Assembly: GCA_910585635.1 (NCBI GenBank) | Contig: CAJUFE010000015.1 | Coordinates: 19,296 to 83,295 of the forward strand | DNA: 64,000 nucleotides | Source of the DNA: an uncultured Lachnospiraceae bacterium | Lineage (GTDB): Bacteria > Bacillota > Clostridia > Lachnospirales > Lachnospiraceae | Direction: 5' to 3' | In this document: positions 8,458-16,637 of the stretch, one piece after another | Layout: each line of letters opens with the position of its first letter | How positions within the stretch are numbered: position 1 is the stretch's first letter | Program-made: the position numbers and the translations under genes | The notes under the pieces: generated by a model | What the model saw: the letters and a program-made list of their open reading frames with translations, nothing else | What the model was told of the DNA's origin: nothing | The model's database searches: none

Positions 8458-8526
8458 CTACAATGCAGAGACCTGACAAGATCGTCCTGTGGGATGGCAT
8501 CCCATAGGAAAGGCGGAGAGGAAAAA

Positions 8527-10668
8527 ATGATGGCAAACCGATTATGTAATGAAAAGTCCCCCTATCTTTTACAGCATAAGGATAACCCGGTGGATTGGTA
8601 TCCCTGGTGTGAGGAGGCCTTCCAGAGGGCCAGAAAGGAGGATAAGCCGATCTTTTTGAGCATCGGCTATTCCACCTGTCATTGGTGCCATGTGATGGCC
8701 CATCAGTCTTTTGAGGACGAGGAGGTGGCCGCCCTCTTAAACCGCGGCTATATCAGCATCAAGGTGGACCGGGAGGAGAGACCGGACATCGATGCCGTCT
8801 ATATGGCCGCCTGCCAGGCGGTCACAGGGAATGGGGGATGGCCGCTGACGGTCATCATGACGCCGGAGCAGAAGCCCTTTTTTGTAGGTACCTATCTCCC
8901 GAAAAGGCAGGCTTTCGGACATCCCGGGCTGCTCCAGGTCCTGGAGGAGGTCCTGGAGCTGTGGAGGGAGAGGCGGGAGGAGTTGATAAAGAGCGGTGAG
9001 GCGGTCACGGCGGCAGTCCGCGGGATGGGACGGGCAGGCCAGGAGGCGCCGGAGCGAGGGCTCTTCCATCAGGCTTATCAGACCTTTTTACAGCAGTTCG
9101 ATCCGGTGTGGGGAGGCTTTGGACGAGCGCCGAGATTCCCTTCGCCCCATAACCTGCTGTTCTTGATGCGGTATGCCAAAGAGGAGCATGTGCCGATGGG
9201 ACTCTTTATGGCGGAACGGACCCTGGAGGCTATGGCAAGGGGCGGGATCTTCGACCAGATCGGCGGCGGTTTTTCCCGCTATTCCACCGATGAAAAATGG
9301 CTGGTCCCCCATTTTGAAAAGATGCTCTATGACAATGCGCTGCTGATCTTAGCCTATCTGGAGGCTTACAGGATCACCGGGAAGGAAACGTACGCGGACA
9401 TCGTCCGGCGCACGGCGGACTATATCCTCCGGGAACTGACCGATGAGCAGGGGGGTTTTTACTGTGGACAGGACGCGGACAGTGACGGCGTGGAAGGAAA
9501 GTATTATCTGTTGACCCCGGAGGAGGTGGAGGCAGTCCTTGGACCAGAGGAGGGAAAAGCCTTCTGCTCCCGATACGGTATCACCCCTGGAGGCGTTCTT
9601 GAGGGAAAGAGCATCCCCCACCGGATCGGGAGGGACGGGGAAGGGCAGTGGGCCGTGGCTGGGCGTATGGACTTGGGGCAACCGGCCCATAGCCAGATGG
9701 ATCCCGGTCAGGTGGGCCATGGTCAGATGGATCCCGGTCAGACGGGGCATGGTCAGACAGGTCATGGGCAGGAGGAGGGCTGGTGTCAAAAGCTGTACCG
9801 ATACCGGAAGGAGAGGACCGATCTTCACCGTGACGATAAGATCCTGCTCGCCTGGAATGCCTGGACGATGATCGCCCTGGCCAGGGCGGGGCGGCTCCTT
9901 AAGGAGGACTGTTACCTGGAGGCGGCGCAAAAGGCGGAGCATTTCGTGGAGACCTGTATGAACGGGGAGGAGGACCGACTCTACCACCGTTACCGGGAGG
10001 GGGAGCTGGGCTGCAAGGGACAGCTGGAGGATCAGGCGGTGTATGTGTTAGCGCAGCTGGAGCTGTACCGGGCCACCTTCCGGACGGACTATCTGGAAAA
10101 GGCATTAGCCCGCGCCCGACAGATGGTGGAGCTGTTCGAGGACCCGGTGGAGGGAGGCTACTTTATGAGCGCGGCAGATGCCGGAGAGCTGATCACACGC
10201 CCTAAGGAGCTGTATGACGGGGCCATGCCCTCCGGGAATTCCGTGGCAGCCATGGCCCTCCAGAGGCTGGCTGCATTGACCGGTGAGCCGCGATGGCAGG
10301 AAGCCGCCGAAAGGCAGCTGGCCTACTGCGCCTATGGAGCCAAGGACTATCCATCGGGCTCCTCCTACGCCCTGTCCGCCATGGCGGAGGCCCTTTACCC
10401 ACACCGGGAGCTGGTCTGTGCGGTGGGCGGCAGACATAAAGATCTGCCTGAAGGGCTGCGGGAAAAGCTGAGAAGCCTGCCCTCCTACGGGCTGGAGATC
10501 CTGGTCAAGACCTGGGAGACGGAGGATGCGCTGGCCAGATGTGCGCCATTTACAAAAGACTATCCGTTGCCCGAAGAGGGGGAGGTCTACTATCTGTGCG
10601 TGGACGGGGCCTGTCGGGCGCCTGTCCGGGAGTGGGAGGCGGTCGAGAGGCTGCTCGCCGACGCCTGA
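8527..10668 (+). CDS. YyaL-type thioredoxin-domain protein (DUF255)
   Basis: 713 residues, homologous to the YyaL/SPATA20 family. The N-terminal DUF255 thioredoxin-like domain has NEKSPYLLQHKDNPVDWYPW and the CxxC site STCHWCHVMAHQSFED. A long alpha/alpha-barrel domain follows, as in glycosidase-like folds. The family's role is not settled. Between about residues 380 and 418 there is an insertion of 10-residue repeats (MDPGQVGHGQ type, bases about 9667-9770) that the family does not normally carry. ATG at 8527 follows GGCGGAGAGG; the open frame reaching back to 8419 has no ribosome site. It stands alone between two terminators. Confidence 0.85.
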   Translation: MMANRLCNEKSPYLLQHKDNPVDWYPWCEEAFQRARKEDKPIFLSIGYSTCHWCHVMAHQSFEDEEVAALLNRGYISIKVDREERPDIDAVYMAACQAVTGNGGWPLTVIMTPEQKPFFVGTYLPKRQAFGHPGLLQVLEEVLELWRERREELIKSGEAVTAAVRGMGRAGQEAPERGLFHQAYQTFLQQFDPVWGGFGRAPRFPSPHNLLFLMRYAKEEHVPMGLFMAERTLEAMARGGIFDQIGGGFSRYSTDEKWLVPHFEKMLYDNALLILAYLEAYRITGKETYADIVRRTADYILRELTDEQGGFYCGQDADSDGVEGKYYLLTPEEVEAVLGPEEGKAFCSRYGITPGGVLEGKSIPHRIGRDGEGQWAVAGRMDLGQPAHSQMDPGQVGHGQMDPGQTGHGQTGHGQEEGWCQKLYRYRKERTDLHRDDKILLAWNAWTMIALARAGRLLKEDCYLEAAQKAEHFVETCMNGEEDRLYHRYREGELGCKGQLEDQAVYVLAQLELYRATFRTDYLEKALARARQMVELFEDPVEGGYFMSAADAGELITRPKELYDGAMPSGNSVAAMALQRLAALTGEPRWQEAAERQLAYCAYGAKDYPSGSSYALSAMAEALYPHRELVCAVGGRHKDLPEGLREKLRSLPSYGLEILVKTWETEDALARCAPFTKDYPLPEEGEVYYLCVDGACRAPVREWEAVERLLADA

Positions 10669-10734
10669 AGGAGACCTGGATAAGATCAGATCGGGCCGTG
10701 CCAGCGTTCTGGCTTGTGTACCACGATCCTATAC

Positions 10735-10769
10735 AATGCACGCAAGCATACGTTTGGGTGCATTTTTTT
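10735..10769 (+). terminator. Rho-independent terminator after yyaL-like gene
   Basis: AATGCAC (10735-10741) pairs with GTGCATT (10758-10764), an inner CAA/TTG extends the stem, and T residues follow. Confidence 0.75.
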
Positions 10770-10839
10770 GATGTAAAATGAAACTATATAAGTTATAAAA
10801 GCTAAAAAGTGTCATGCTATCCTGCTGACAGCAAAACTA

Positions 10840-10868
10840 TTTACATCCAAGAAAAAACCCGCTATACT
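10840..10868 (+). promoter_or_regulatory. Sigma-A promoter of the alpha-glucoside operon
   Basis: TTTACA (10840-10845), 17 bases, TATACT (10863-10868). The 5' leader is about 140 bases long and I see no riboswitch or clear operator in it. The rest of the 10669-11016 gap holds only the preceding terminator. Confidence 0.8.
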
Positions 10869-11016
10869 ATGACCATCACATGTGAGAGACCTCATCTGAG
10901 GGAGAACGATCGATAAAGAATGATAGTCAAGTAAAGCAAATGGCAGTACGTGCATCCGATGTTACGCAGACCGGTAAAGGCGGACCGAAAAGAGCACAGG
11001 CCAGAAAGGAAGGATC

Positions 11017-12342
11017 ATGAAAAGTTATAATGTATGTATCGTTGGCGGAGGGAGCACCTATACCCTTGGATTTTTAAAATCCTTTGTCCGGCTCCGTGAG
11101 GAATTTCCTTTAAAAAAGCTGGTACTCTTTGATATCGATCCAGATCGTCAGGAGCCGATCGGGAAGTATGGCCAGATCCTCTTTAAAGAGCGTTTTCCTG
11201 AGCTGGATTTCTCCTACACCACCGATATCGCAGAAGCGTACACCGGGATGGATTTCGTGTTCATGCAGATGCGGGCAGGGGGCCTGGATATGCGGGCCAA
11301 GGATGAGCACATCCCCTTAAGCATGGGGATGATCGGACAGGAGACCTGCGGGGCAGGCGGCATGGCATACGGCCTGCGTTCCTGCGTCGATATGATCAAG
11401 GCGGTCCACGACATCCGCAACTATGCGCCCAACGCTTGGATCCTCAACTACTCCAACCCTGCGGCGATCGTAGCCGAGGCGCTGCGCCGGGAGTTCCCCC
11501 AGGATAAGCGTCTGCTGAACATCTGCGACCAGCCGGAAAATGTGGTCCGCTCCTGCAGCCGTCTCTTAGGCTGTGACTGGGAGGACTTAGATCCTGTGTA
11601 CTTCGGCCTGAACCACTATGGCTGGTTCACCCACATGTATGACATGAAGACCGGGGAGGACTTAATGCCCGAGATCCGCCGCAGGATCAAGGAGAACGGC
11701 TTCCTGCCCCAGGATGCGGAACAGCGGGATCAGTCCTGGCTGGATACTTATGGCATGGTCCAGACCATCATGAACGACTTCCCGGATTTCCTGCCCAACA
11801 CCTACGACCAGTATTATCTCTATCCGGAATACAAGGCCAGCCACTTAAACCCGGACTTCACCCGTGCCGATGAGGTCAAGGCCGGACGGGAGAAGAGGGT
11901 CTTCACCGAGTGTGCCGAGGTGATCGCAGCCGGTGAGGTAGGCGACCGTTTTGACGCGATCTCCGATGCCCATGCCGAGATGATGATCAAGGTAGCGGAA
12001 TCCATCGCCTACAATAAGAATGACCGCCACATCATCATCGTGGAGAACAATGGCGCGATCGCCAATATGCAGGATGATGCCATGGTAGAGGTGGCCTGCG
12101 AGCTGGGCGCTAACGGCCCCCGCCCCCTGGGTGTAGGGAACATCCCCCAGTTCTACTTAGGCCTTTTGGTGAACCAGGTCTCTGTGGAAAAGCTGCTGGT
12201 AGACGCCTTCTTTGAGAACAGCTACCAGAAGGCGCTGGAGGCCTTCACCTTGAGCCGTCTGGTGGGCGACGCAAAGAAAGCCCGCAAGATCTTAGACGCT
12301 CTCCTTGAGGTCAATAAGGGGATGTGGCCTGAACTGCACTGA
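11017..12342 (+). CDS. malH: 6-phospho-alpha-glucosidase, GH4 (GlvA/MalH type)
   Basis: 441 residues, matching GlvA of about 449. GH4 enzymes use NAD and a divalent metal to cleave 6-phospho-alpha-glucosides by redox chemistry in the cytoplasm. The NAD loop is IVGGGSTYTLGF. The metal ligands are C170 in LLNICDQPENV and H200 in YFGLNHYGWFT, with D171 as the likely acid. IGQETCGAGGMAYG is typical of the alpha-glucoside branch. ATG follows GAAAGGA. The next gene is the matching PTS permease, so the substrate should be maltose 6-phosphate or a similar product. Confidence 0.9.
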   Translation: MKSYNVCIVGGGSTYTLGFLKSFVRLREEFPLKKLVLFDIDPDRQEPIGKYGQILFKERFPELDFSYTTDIAEAYTGMDFVFMQMRAGGLDMRAKDEHIPLSMGMIGQETCGAGGMAYGLRSCVDMIKAVHDIRNYAPNAWILNYSNPAAIVAEALRREFPQDKRLLNICDQPENVVRSCSRLLGCDWEDLDPVYFGLNHYGWFTHMYDMKTGEDLMPEIRRRIKENGFLPQDAEQRDQSWLDTYGMVQTIMNDFPDFLPNTYDQYYLYPEYKASHLNPDFTRADEVKAGREKRVFTECAEVIAAGEVGDRFDAISDAHAEMMIKVAESIAYNKNDRHIIIVENNGAIANMQDDAMVEVACELGANGPRPLGVGNIPQFYLGLLVNQVSVEKLLVDAFFENSYQKALEAFTLSRLVGDAKKARKILDALLEVNKGMWPELH

Positions 12343-12356
12343 TAGAGCACCTGTTT

Positions 12357-12540
12357 GTGACCGTTCAGATCCCCTGGACGGTCACGGCATCCGGCCGTTG
12401 AAGATCGCTGCGCGATAGGCCGGATGCTTGCGACCACTACGCTTTCGTACGATCAGCGCGGCACATGTCCTTGCCTTACGGGGCAGTGCTATGAGGGGCG
12501 CAGACCTGTAAGGCCGTTACGAAAGTGCATATCCTTGGAG
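12357..12540 (+). repeat. Structured intergenic region with GTGACCG hairpin repeat
   Basis: Two hairpins lie in a row: GTGACCGTTCAG/CTGGACGGTCAC (12357-12385) and GCATCCGGCC/GGCCGGATGC (12387-12427, with inner ATCGC/GCGAT). Further on, GCTTTCGTA (about 12441) can pair with TTACGAAAG (about 12520). The first hairpin recurs almost exactly, inverted, at 56753-56781. There is no T-run, so this is more likely an RNA processing or stability element within the operon than a full terminator. Confidence 0.6.
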
Positions 12541-12550
12541 GGTTAGACCA

Positions 12551-14623
12551 GTGAAAAAGAATAAGATCATGGATTTCTTCTCCGCCCTTGGACGCAGCCT
12601 GCTGATGCCGATCGCCGCTCTGGCGGCCTGCGGCATCTTCCTGGGGCTTTCCTCGGCGCTGATGAAGGCCCAGGTACAGGCGGCCGTCCCGTTCCTGTCC
12701 CAAACCTACATATATTTCATCATCTTTACGATCAACAAGGTGGCAGGCGTAGTCTTTACCCTGATCCCTGTGCTGTTCGCGATCTCCATCGCCTTCGGCA
12801 TGGTCAAAGAAGAAAAGGAGATCGCGGCATTTGCCGGTTTCGTGGGCTACTACACATTCCTGGTGGCTTCTTCCGCGATGATCAACAGCGGTTTTATGGA
12901 TTTTAGCGCCCTGAAGATCTCCAGCATCCTGGGCGTGGAGACCCTGGATATGGGCGCGGTGGCCGGCATCATCATCGGCCTTATCGCCGCAAAGCTGCAT
13001 GAGCGCTACCATAAGATCTCCTTCCCTGTAGCGATCTCCTTTTACGGCGGCAAACGGTTCGTGGCGCTGGCTGTGATCCTAGCCTCCACGGTGGTGGGCC
13101 TGGTGGCGCCCTTTGTCTGGTCACCGGTCTCCATGGCGATCAACAGCTTAGGCGGGGCCATCTCCGCGGCAGGGCTTTTCGGGGTCTTCGGCTATGGCTT
13201 TTTGGAACGTCTGCTGATCCCCACCGGCCTGCATCATGTGCTCAACGGCATTTTCCGCACCACCGCGATCGGCGGTGTCTATGAGGGCGTAGAAGGCTGT
13301 CTGAACATCTTCCTGCAGTTCGTGGACCAGGTGGACCTTTCGGAGCTGGCGCCATACACCATCTTCCTTGGCCAGGGGAAGATGCCCATGATGATGTTCG
13401 GTCTCCCCGCGGCGGCGCTGGCGATCTACCAGACCTCTCCGGAAGAGAAGAAGAACAAGGTCAAGGCGCTGATGATCGCAGGCGTAGCGGCAAGCATCGT
13501 TTCCGGTATCACGGAGCCCCTGGAATTTGCCTTCATGTTCGTGGCGCCCCAGCTGTTCTTGTTCCATGCGGTCATGGGCGGCATCTCCTTCGCCTCCATG
13601 GCGGCGCTCCATGTGATCATCGGCAATACCGGCGGCGGGCTCATCGACTACCTGATCTGGGGCGTGTTCCAGCCAGGTTCCAACTGGTACTGGGTGATCG
13701 TGGTGGGTATCCCCTTTGCGGTCGTCTACTACCTGGTGTTCAAGAGATATCTGACGGCCAAGGGGCTCTCGATCGAGGTGGCGGAGGAGGATGAGGAGGA
13801 CGCCAGCTCCGTCCTCAGCCTGGACGACCAGCAGCGGGCCAGATCCTACCGGATCATCGAAGGGCTGGGCGGCTTTGACAATATCGTTGAGGTCAACAAC
13901 TGTCTGACCCGTCTCCGTGTGGATCTGGTGGATCCGAAAAAGGTGCGGGAGGATCTTCTGAAAAAGACAGGCTCCTCCGGGTTCATCCGTCCCAGTGAAA
14001 AGCACATCCAGGTGGTCTATGGTCCGAAGGTAGAGACCATCGCGGCCAATGTCCGGGAATGCTTAAAGGCGGGCAAGGACGCCGCGGAAGCCTTTATGGC
14101 GATGCAGACCGCAGCGGCAAAGATCGAGGACGAGGCCCAGTCGGACAGCACAAAGGGTGCAGGAGGGAGCGGGCTGGAGCTGAAAGCGCCGGTCAGCGGC
14201 CTGGTACGCCCTATGAGCGGAGCAAAGGATGAGACCTTCGCCTCCTGTATGATGGGCGGCGGCGTGGTCATCGTCCCCACAGAGGATACGATCGTGGCGC
14301 CCTGTGATGGCACGGTCACCCTGTGTTCCGAGGCGAACAAGCACGCCATCGGACTGCAGAGCGACAGCGGCCAGGAGCTGATCATCCATGTGGGCGTGGA
14401 TACCGTCTCTTTGAACGGAAAGGGGTTCACCCTGCTCAAGGAGCAGGGGAGCAAGATGGTGACCGGAGAGCCGCTCTTACGCTTTGACCGAAAAGCGATC
14501 GAAGCAGAGGGCCTCTGCTCCGACATCATGCTGATCTTGATCGGCTGCGGTGAGGAGGCTGGCGTGCACTATACGACCGGCATCCAGGCGAAGGCAGGAG
14601 AGACGACAGTGGCCAGCCGCTGA
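12551..14623 (+). CDS. PTS alpha-glucoside EIICBA permease (GlvC/MalB type)
   Basis: 690 residues carrying three PTS modules. EIIC (about 1-410) is a multi-pass membrane domain (for example GLHHVLNGIF and ITEPLEFAFMF). EIIB has the phospho-Cys C451 in VNNCLTRLRVDL. The glucose-type EIIA domain at the C terminus has the active His H613 in ELIIHVGVDTV. It imports and phosphorylates an alpha-glucoside, which the upstream GH4 enzyme then cleaves. Start is GTG at 12551 after TTGGAGGG. Acidic and Ser/Ala linkers join the modules. The fused EIIA means the system needs no separate EIIA-Glc. Confidence 0.9.
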   Translation: MKKNKIMDFFSALGRSLLMPIAALAACGIFLGLSSALMKAQVQAAVPFLSQTYIYFIIFTINKVAGVVFTLIPVLFAISIAFGMVKEEKEIAAFAGFVGYYTFLVASSAMINSGFMDFSALKISSILGVETLDMGAVAGIIIGLIAAKLHERYHKISFPVAISFYGGKRFVALAVILASTVVGLVAPFVWSPVSMAINSLGGAISAAGLFGVFGYGFLERLLIPTGLHHVLNGIFRTTAIGGVYEGVEGCLNIFLQFVDQVDLSELAPYTIFLGQGKMPMMMFGLPAAALAIYQTSPEEKKNKVKALMIAGVAASIVSGITEPLEFAFMFVAPQLFLFHAVMGGISFASMAALHVIIGNTGGGLIDYLIWGVFQPGSNWYWVIVVGIPFAVVYYLVFKRYLTAKGLSIEVAEEDEEDASSVLSLDDQQRARSYRIIEGLGGFDNIVEVNNCLTRLRVDLVDPKKVREDLLKKTGSSGFIRPSEKHIQVVYGPKVETIAANVRECLKAGKDAAEAFMAMQTAAAKIEDEAQSDSTKGAGGSGLELKAPVSGLVRPMSGAKDETFASCMMGGGVVIVPTEDTIVAPCDGTVTLCSEANKHAIGLQSDSGQELIIHVGVDTVSLNGKGFTLLKEQGSKMVTGEPLLRFDRKAIEAEGLCSDIMLILIGCGEEAGVHYTTGIQAKAGETTVASR

Positions 14624-14742
14624 TCGGTCTGCCAGGAGCCGCCTGGGGTCCCGGCAGCCATGGGCAGGCAGGGCGCAGAGAGATGGAACGTCATGTGCCT
14701 GGCGGAAGGATCTGGCAAAAAGATCGTACAAAAACGAACGCA

Positions 14743-14777
14743 CAAAAAAGGATCCCTGTTTTTCAGGGACCCTTTTT
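14743..14777. terminator. Bidirectional terminator between convergent genes
   Basis: A-run, GGATCCCTG, TTTTT loop, CAGGGACCC, T-run. It ends the PTS gene on one strand and the RpiR-type gene on the other, whose stop codon lies in the T-run. Confidence 0.85.
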
Positions 14778-16379
14778 GTGTGTGGAGGGCGCGATCAGCT
14801 CGATCAGGATCTGGATCACGATGAAGAAGCCGATGCGTGGGTTGATATCGATGTGCCGGAATTCCTCCTTCGGATCGTTGGTGCAGACGGCGATCGTACT
14901 GCAGGGGATGATCGGTGAGCTGTGGTCGCTGGTGAGGAGGATCGTGGTGAGCCCCCGCTCCTTCGCTGTCTGGAAGGTCTTAAGGTAGCGTTCGGCGTGG
15001 GCGCTGGCTGTTATGACCAGCAGGATGGCGCTGCTGTGGATGTTCTGGACCAGCCCGTCCAGCAGAGAGTCCCATTCGATCAAGATGCACGGATAGTCCA
15101 GGGAATGGAGCACGATCTGCAGGTATCGCGCCGGGAGGGCGCTTAAGTTGGTTCCGTAGATGTAGAGAGGCCGCCCGCTGGTCAAAAGCTCGGCGATCTT
15201 CTCCATCTGACCAAGGTCCAGGGAGAGGATCGTATCCTTTAACTGGGCGACGGTGTGGCTGATGTATCCATCCGGGGAAAAGGAGGCCTCCTGGCATTCA
15301 TGGAGCTCACTGCGGATCTGGTATTTTAAGTCATTATATCCGCTCAGCCCCAACTTTTGGCAGAAACGGACGATCGTGGCATTGGAGGTGTAGAGCACGG
15401 CACACAGGTCGCGCAGGTTCATGTGGAGGGCTGCCGTCCCATTAGCTTCGAACCAGGCCAGGATCTCCTTCTCCGTCTCGGTCAGCTTGAGCTGGCGGGC
15501 ATTTGCAAACAGGGGCAGTACGGTAGCCTCCTTTGGGGGGCACAGCACCGCAGCCTCCTCCTTGCGGTGGGGGCCGTCGCCATCTTGCGGGACGCACACC
15601 TCGGTCTTATAGCGCAGATAACACTGGATGATGGTATTGATCACAAAAAAGATCGGCAGGCGGGAGGTGAACTCCGCGCCAAGGTTTTCCCGCTGGTCCG
15701 TAAAAAAGCGGAAGTTGATATCCGAAAGCTCGGCCACCTCATTACTGGTATAGGGCGTGACCGACAGGATCAGGAGGCTGTTCGCCTGGGCGATCTTGCC
15801 CAGCCGGATCGTGGCGGGATATCTGCCGGAGGTGCTGATCAGGACCAGGAGTGAGCCCCGGGGACGGCTGTGCAGGATGTGCTGGAACATCTTGATCGAT
15901 CCGATGAGATAGACCTCCTGCCGCCCGATGGATAAGAGCAGCTTTTCAAGGTACTCCACGGCCACCGAGGTCAGACCTCCGGGCGACCATAAAAGGATCG
16001 GGCAGCCGCTGTCCAGATAGGAGAAGACCTGCTCCAGCTGCTCCTCGTGTACCAGCTTCGCGGTGGCCTCCAGGTTAGAACGCATCGTATCGATGGACAT
16101 CCCGATCGAAAAGGCATGTCCCACATTAGCGGCAGACTCCTGCGCCCCCCGCTCCCGTATCTCAGCCCGGAGGGCGTATTTAAATTCGGAAAAACCGGAA
16201 TATCCCAGCTTTTTACAGAACCGCAGGATCGTTGCCGGGGAATAGTCCACATGGCCGGAAAGCTCCTTGATGCTCATCTTCAGCAGCGCTTCGGTATTTT
16301 CATAGGCATATTTTAAGATCGCCAGTTCAGGGCGGCTCAGGCTTTTGATGATCTGATCGCTCAATCGGAGAAGGATCAT
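14763..16379 (-). CDS. RpiR-family regulator with duplicated HTH-SIS units
   Basis: 538 residues, about twice the usual 280. The first HTH (about 1-75) contains SPATILRFCKKLGYSGFSEF and is followed by a SIS sugar-phosphate domain (about 105-240). A second HTH contains SNATIVRFCQKLGLSGYNDL and is followed by a second SIS domain (about 380-510). The two halves align clearly, so the gene arose by internal duplication or fusion of paralogues. ATG 16379 has GAGG six bases upstream. The earlier ATG at 16406 lies before the predicted transcript start and is rejected. It converges on the GH4/PTS operon and is the likely regulator of it. Confidence 0.85.
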   Translation of the reverse strand: MILLRLSDQIIKSLSRPELAILKYAYENTEALLKMSIKELSGHVDYSPATILRFCKKLGYSGFSEFKYALRAEIRERGAQESAANVGHAFSIGMSIDTMRSNLEATAKLVHEEQLEQVFSYLDSGCPILLWSPGGLTSVAVEYLEKLLLSIGRQEVYLIGSIKMFQHILHSRPRGSLLVLISTSGRYPATIRLGKIAQANSLLILSVTPYTSNEVAELSDINFRFFTDQRENLGAEFTSRLPIFFVINTIIQCYLRYKTEVCVPQDGDGPHRKEEAAVLCPPKEATVLPLFANARQLKLTETEKEILAWFEANGTAALHMNLRDLCAVLYTSNATIVRFCQKLGLSGYNDLKYQIRSELHECQEASFSPDGYISHTVAQLKDTILSLDLGQMEKIAELLTSGRPLYIYGTNLSALPARYLQIVLHSLDYPCILIEWDSLLDGLVQNIHSSAILLVITASAHAERYLKTFQTAKERGLTTILLTSDHSSPIIPCSTIAVCTNDPKEEFRHIDINPRIGFFIVIQILIELIAPSTHKKGP

Positions 16380-16408
16380 GGGGGACCTCGCAGAAGATAT
16401 TTTCATCC

Positions 16409-16437
16409 ATTATAGCATGGGGGGCGGCTTTCGGCAA
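16409..16437 (-). promoter_or_regulatory. Promoter of the duplicated RpiR gene
   Basis: On the minus strand TTGCCG (16437-16432), 17 bases, consensus TATAAT (16414-16409). It decides the choice of start codon for the gene. Confidence 0.7.
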
Positions 16438-16637
16438 GAGACCTGCGCCAGCACCTATCGAGTATTAAGTGACCGGTGTAGGAGTGGGCCGTAACGGTGT
16501 GAGCGGGTGTGGGATATAACGGCTTTTTTATAGATCCTGGCGTTTTTTTAAGGACCTTGTGTGGATCTGGTGCGGTCGAGGGCGAGATAGGGTATGCTTT
16601 CCTTAAGATAAGACATGTGCCAAAGGAGGAAAAACCT

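Noticed and set aside
13148..14005. Long minus-strand frame inside the PTS gene, like many antisense frames here
   Set aside because: High GC creates long antisense frames opposite biased codons. This one has no ribosome site or recognisable domain, while the plus-strand PTS domains are complete.
16380..16406. Upstream ATG for the RpiR-type gene
   Set aside because: It lies within a few bases of the TATAAT box and before the expected transcript start, and has no ribosome site.
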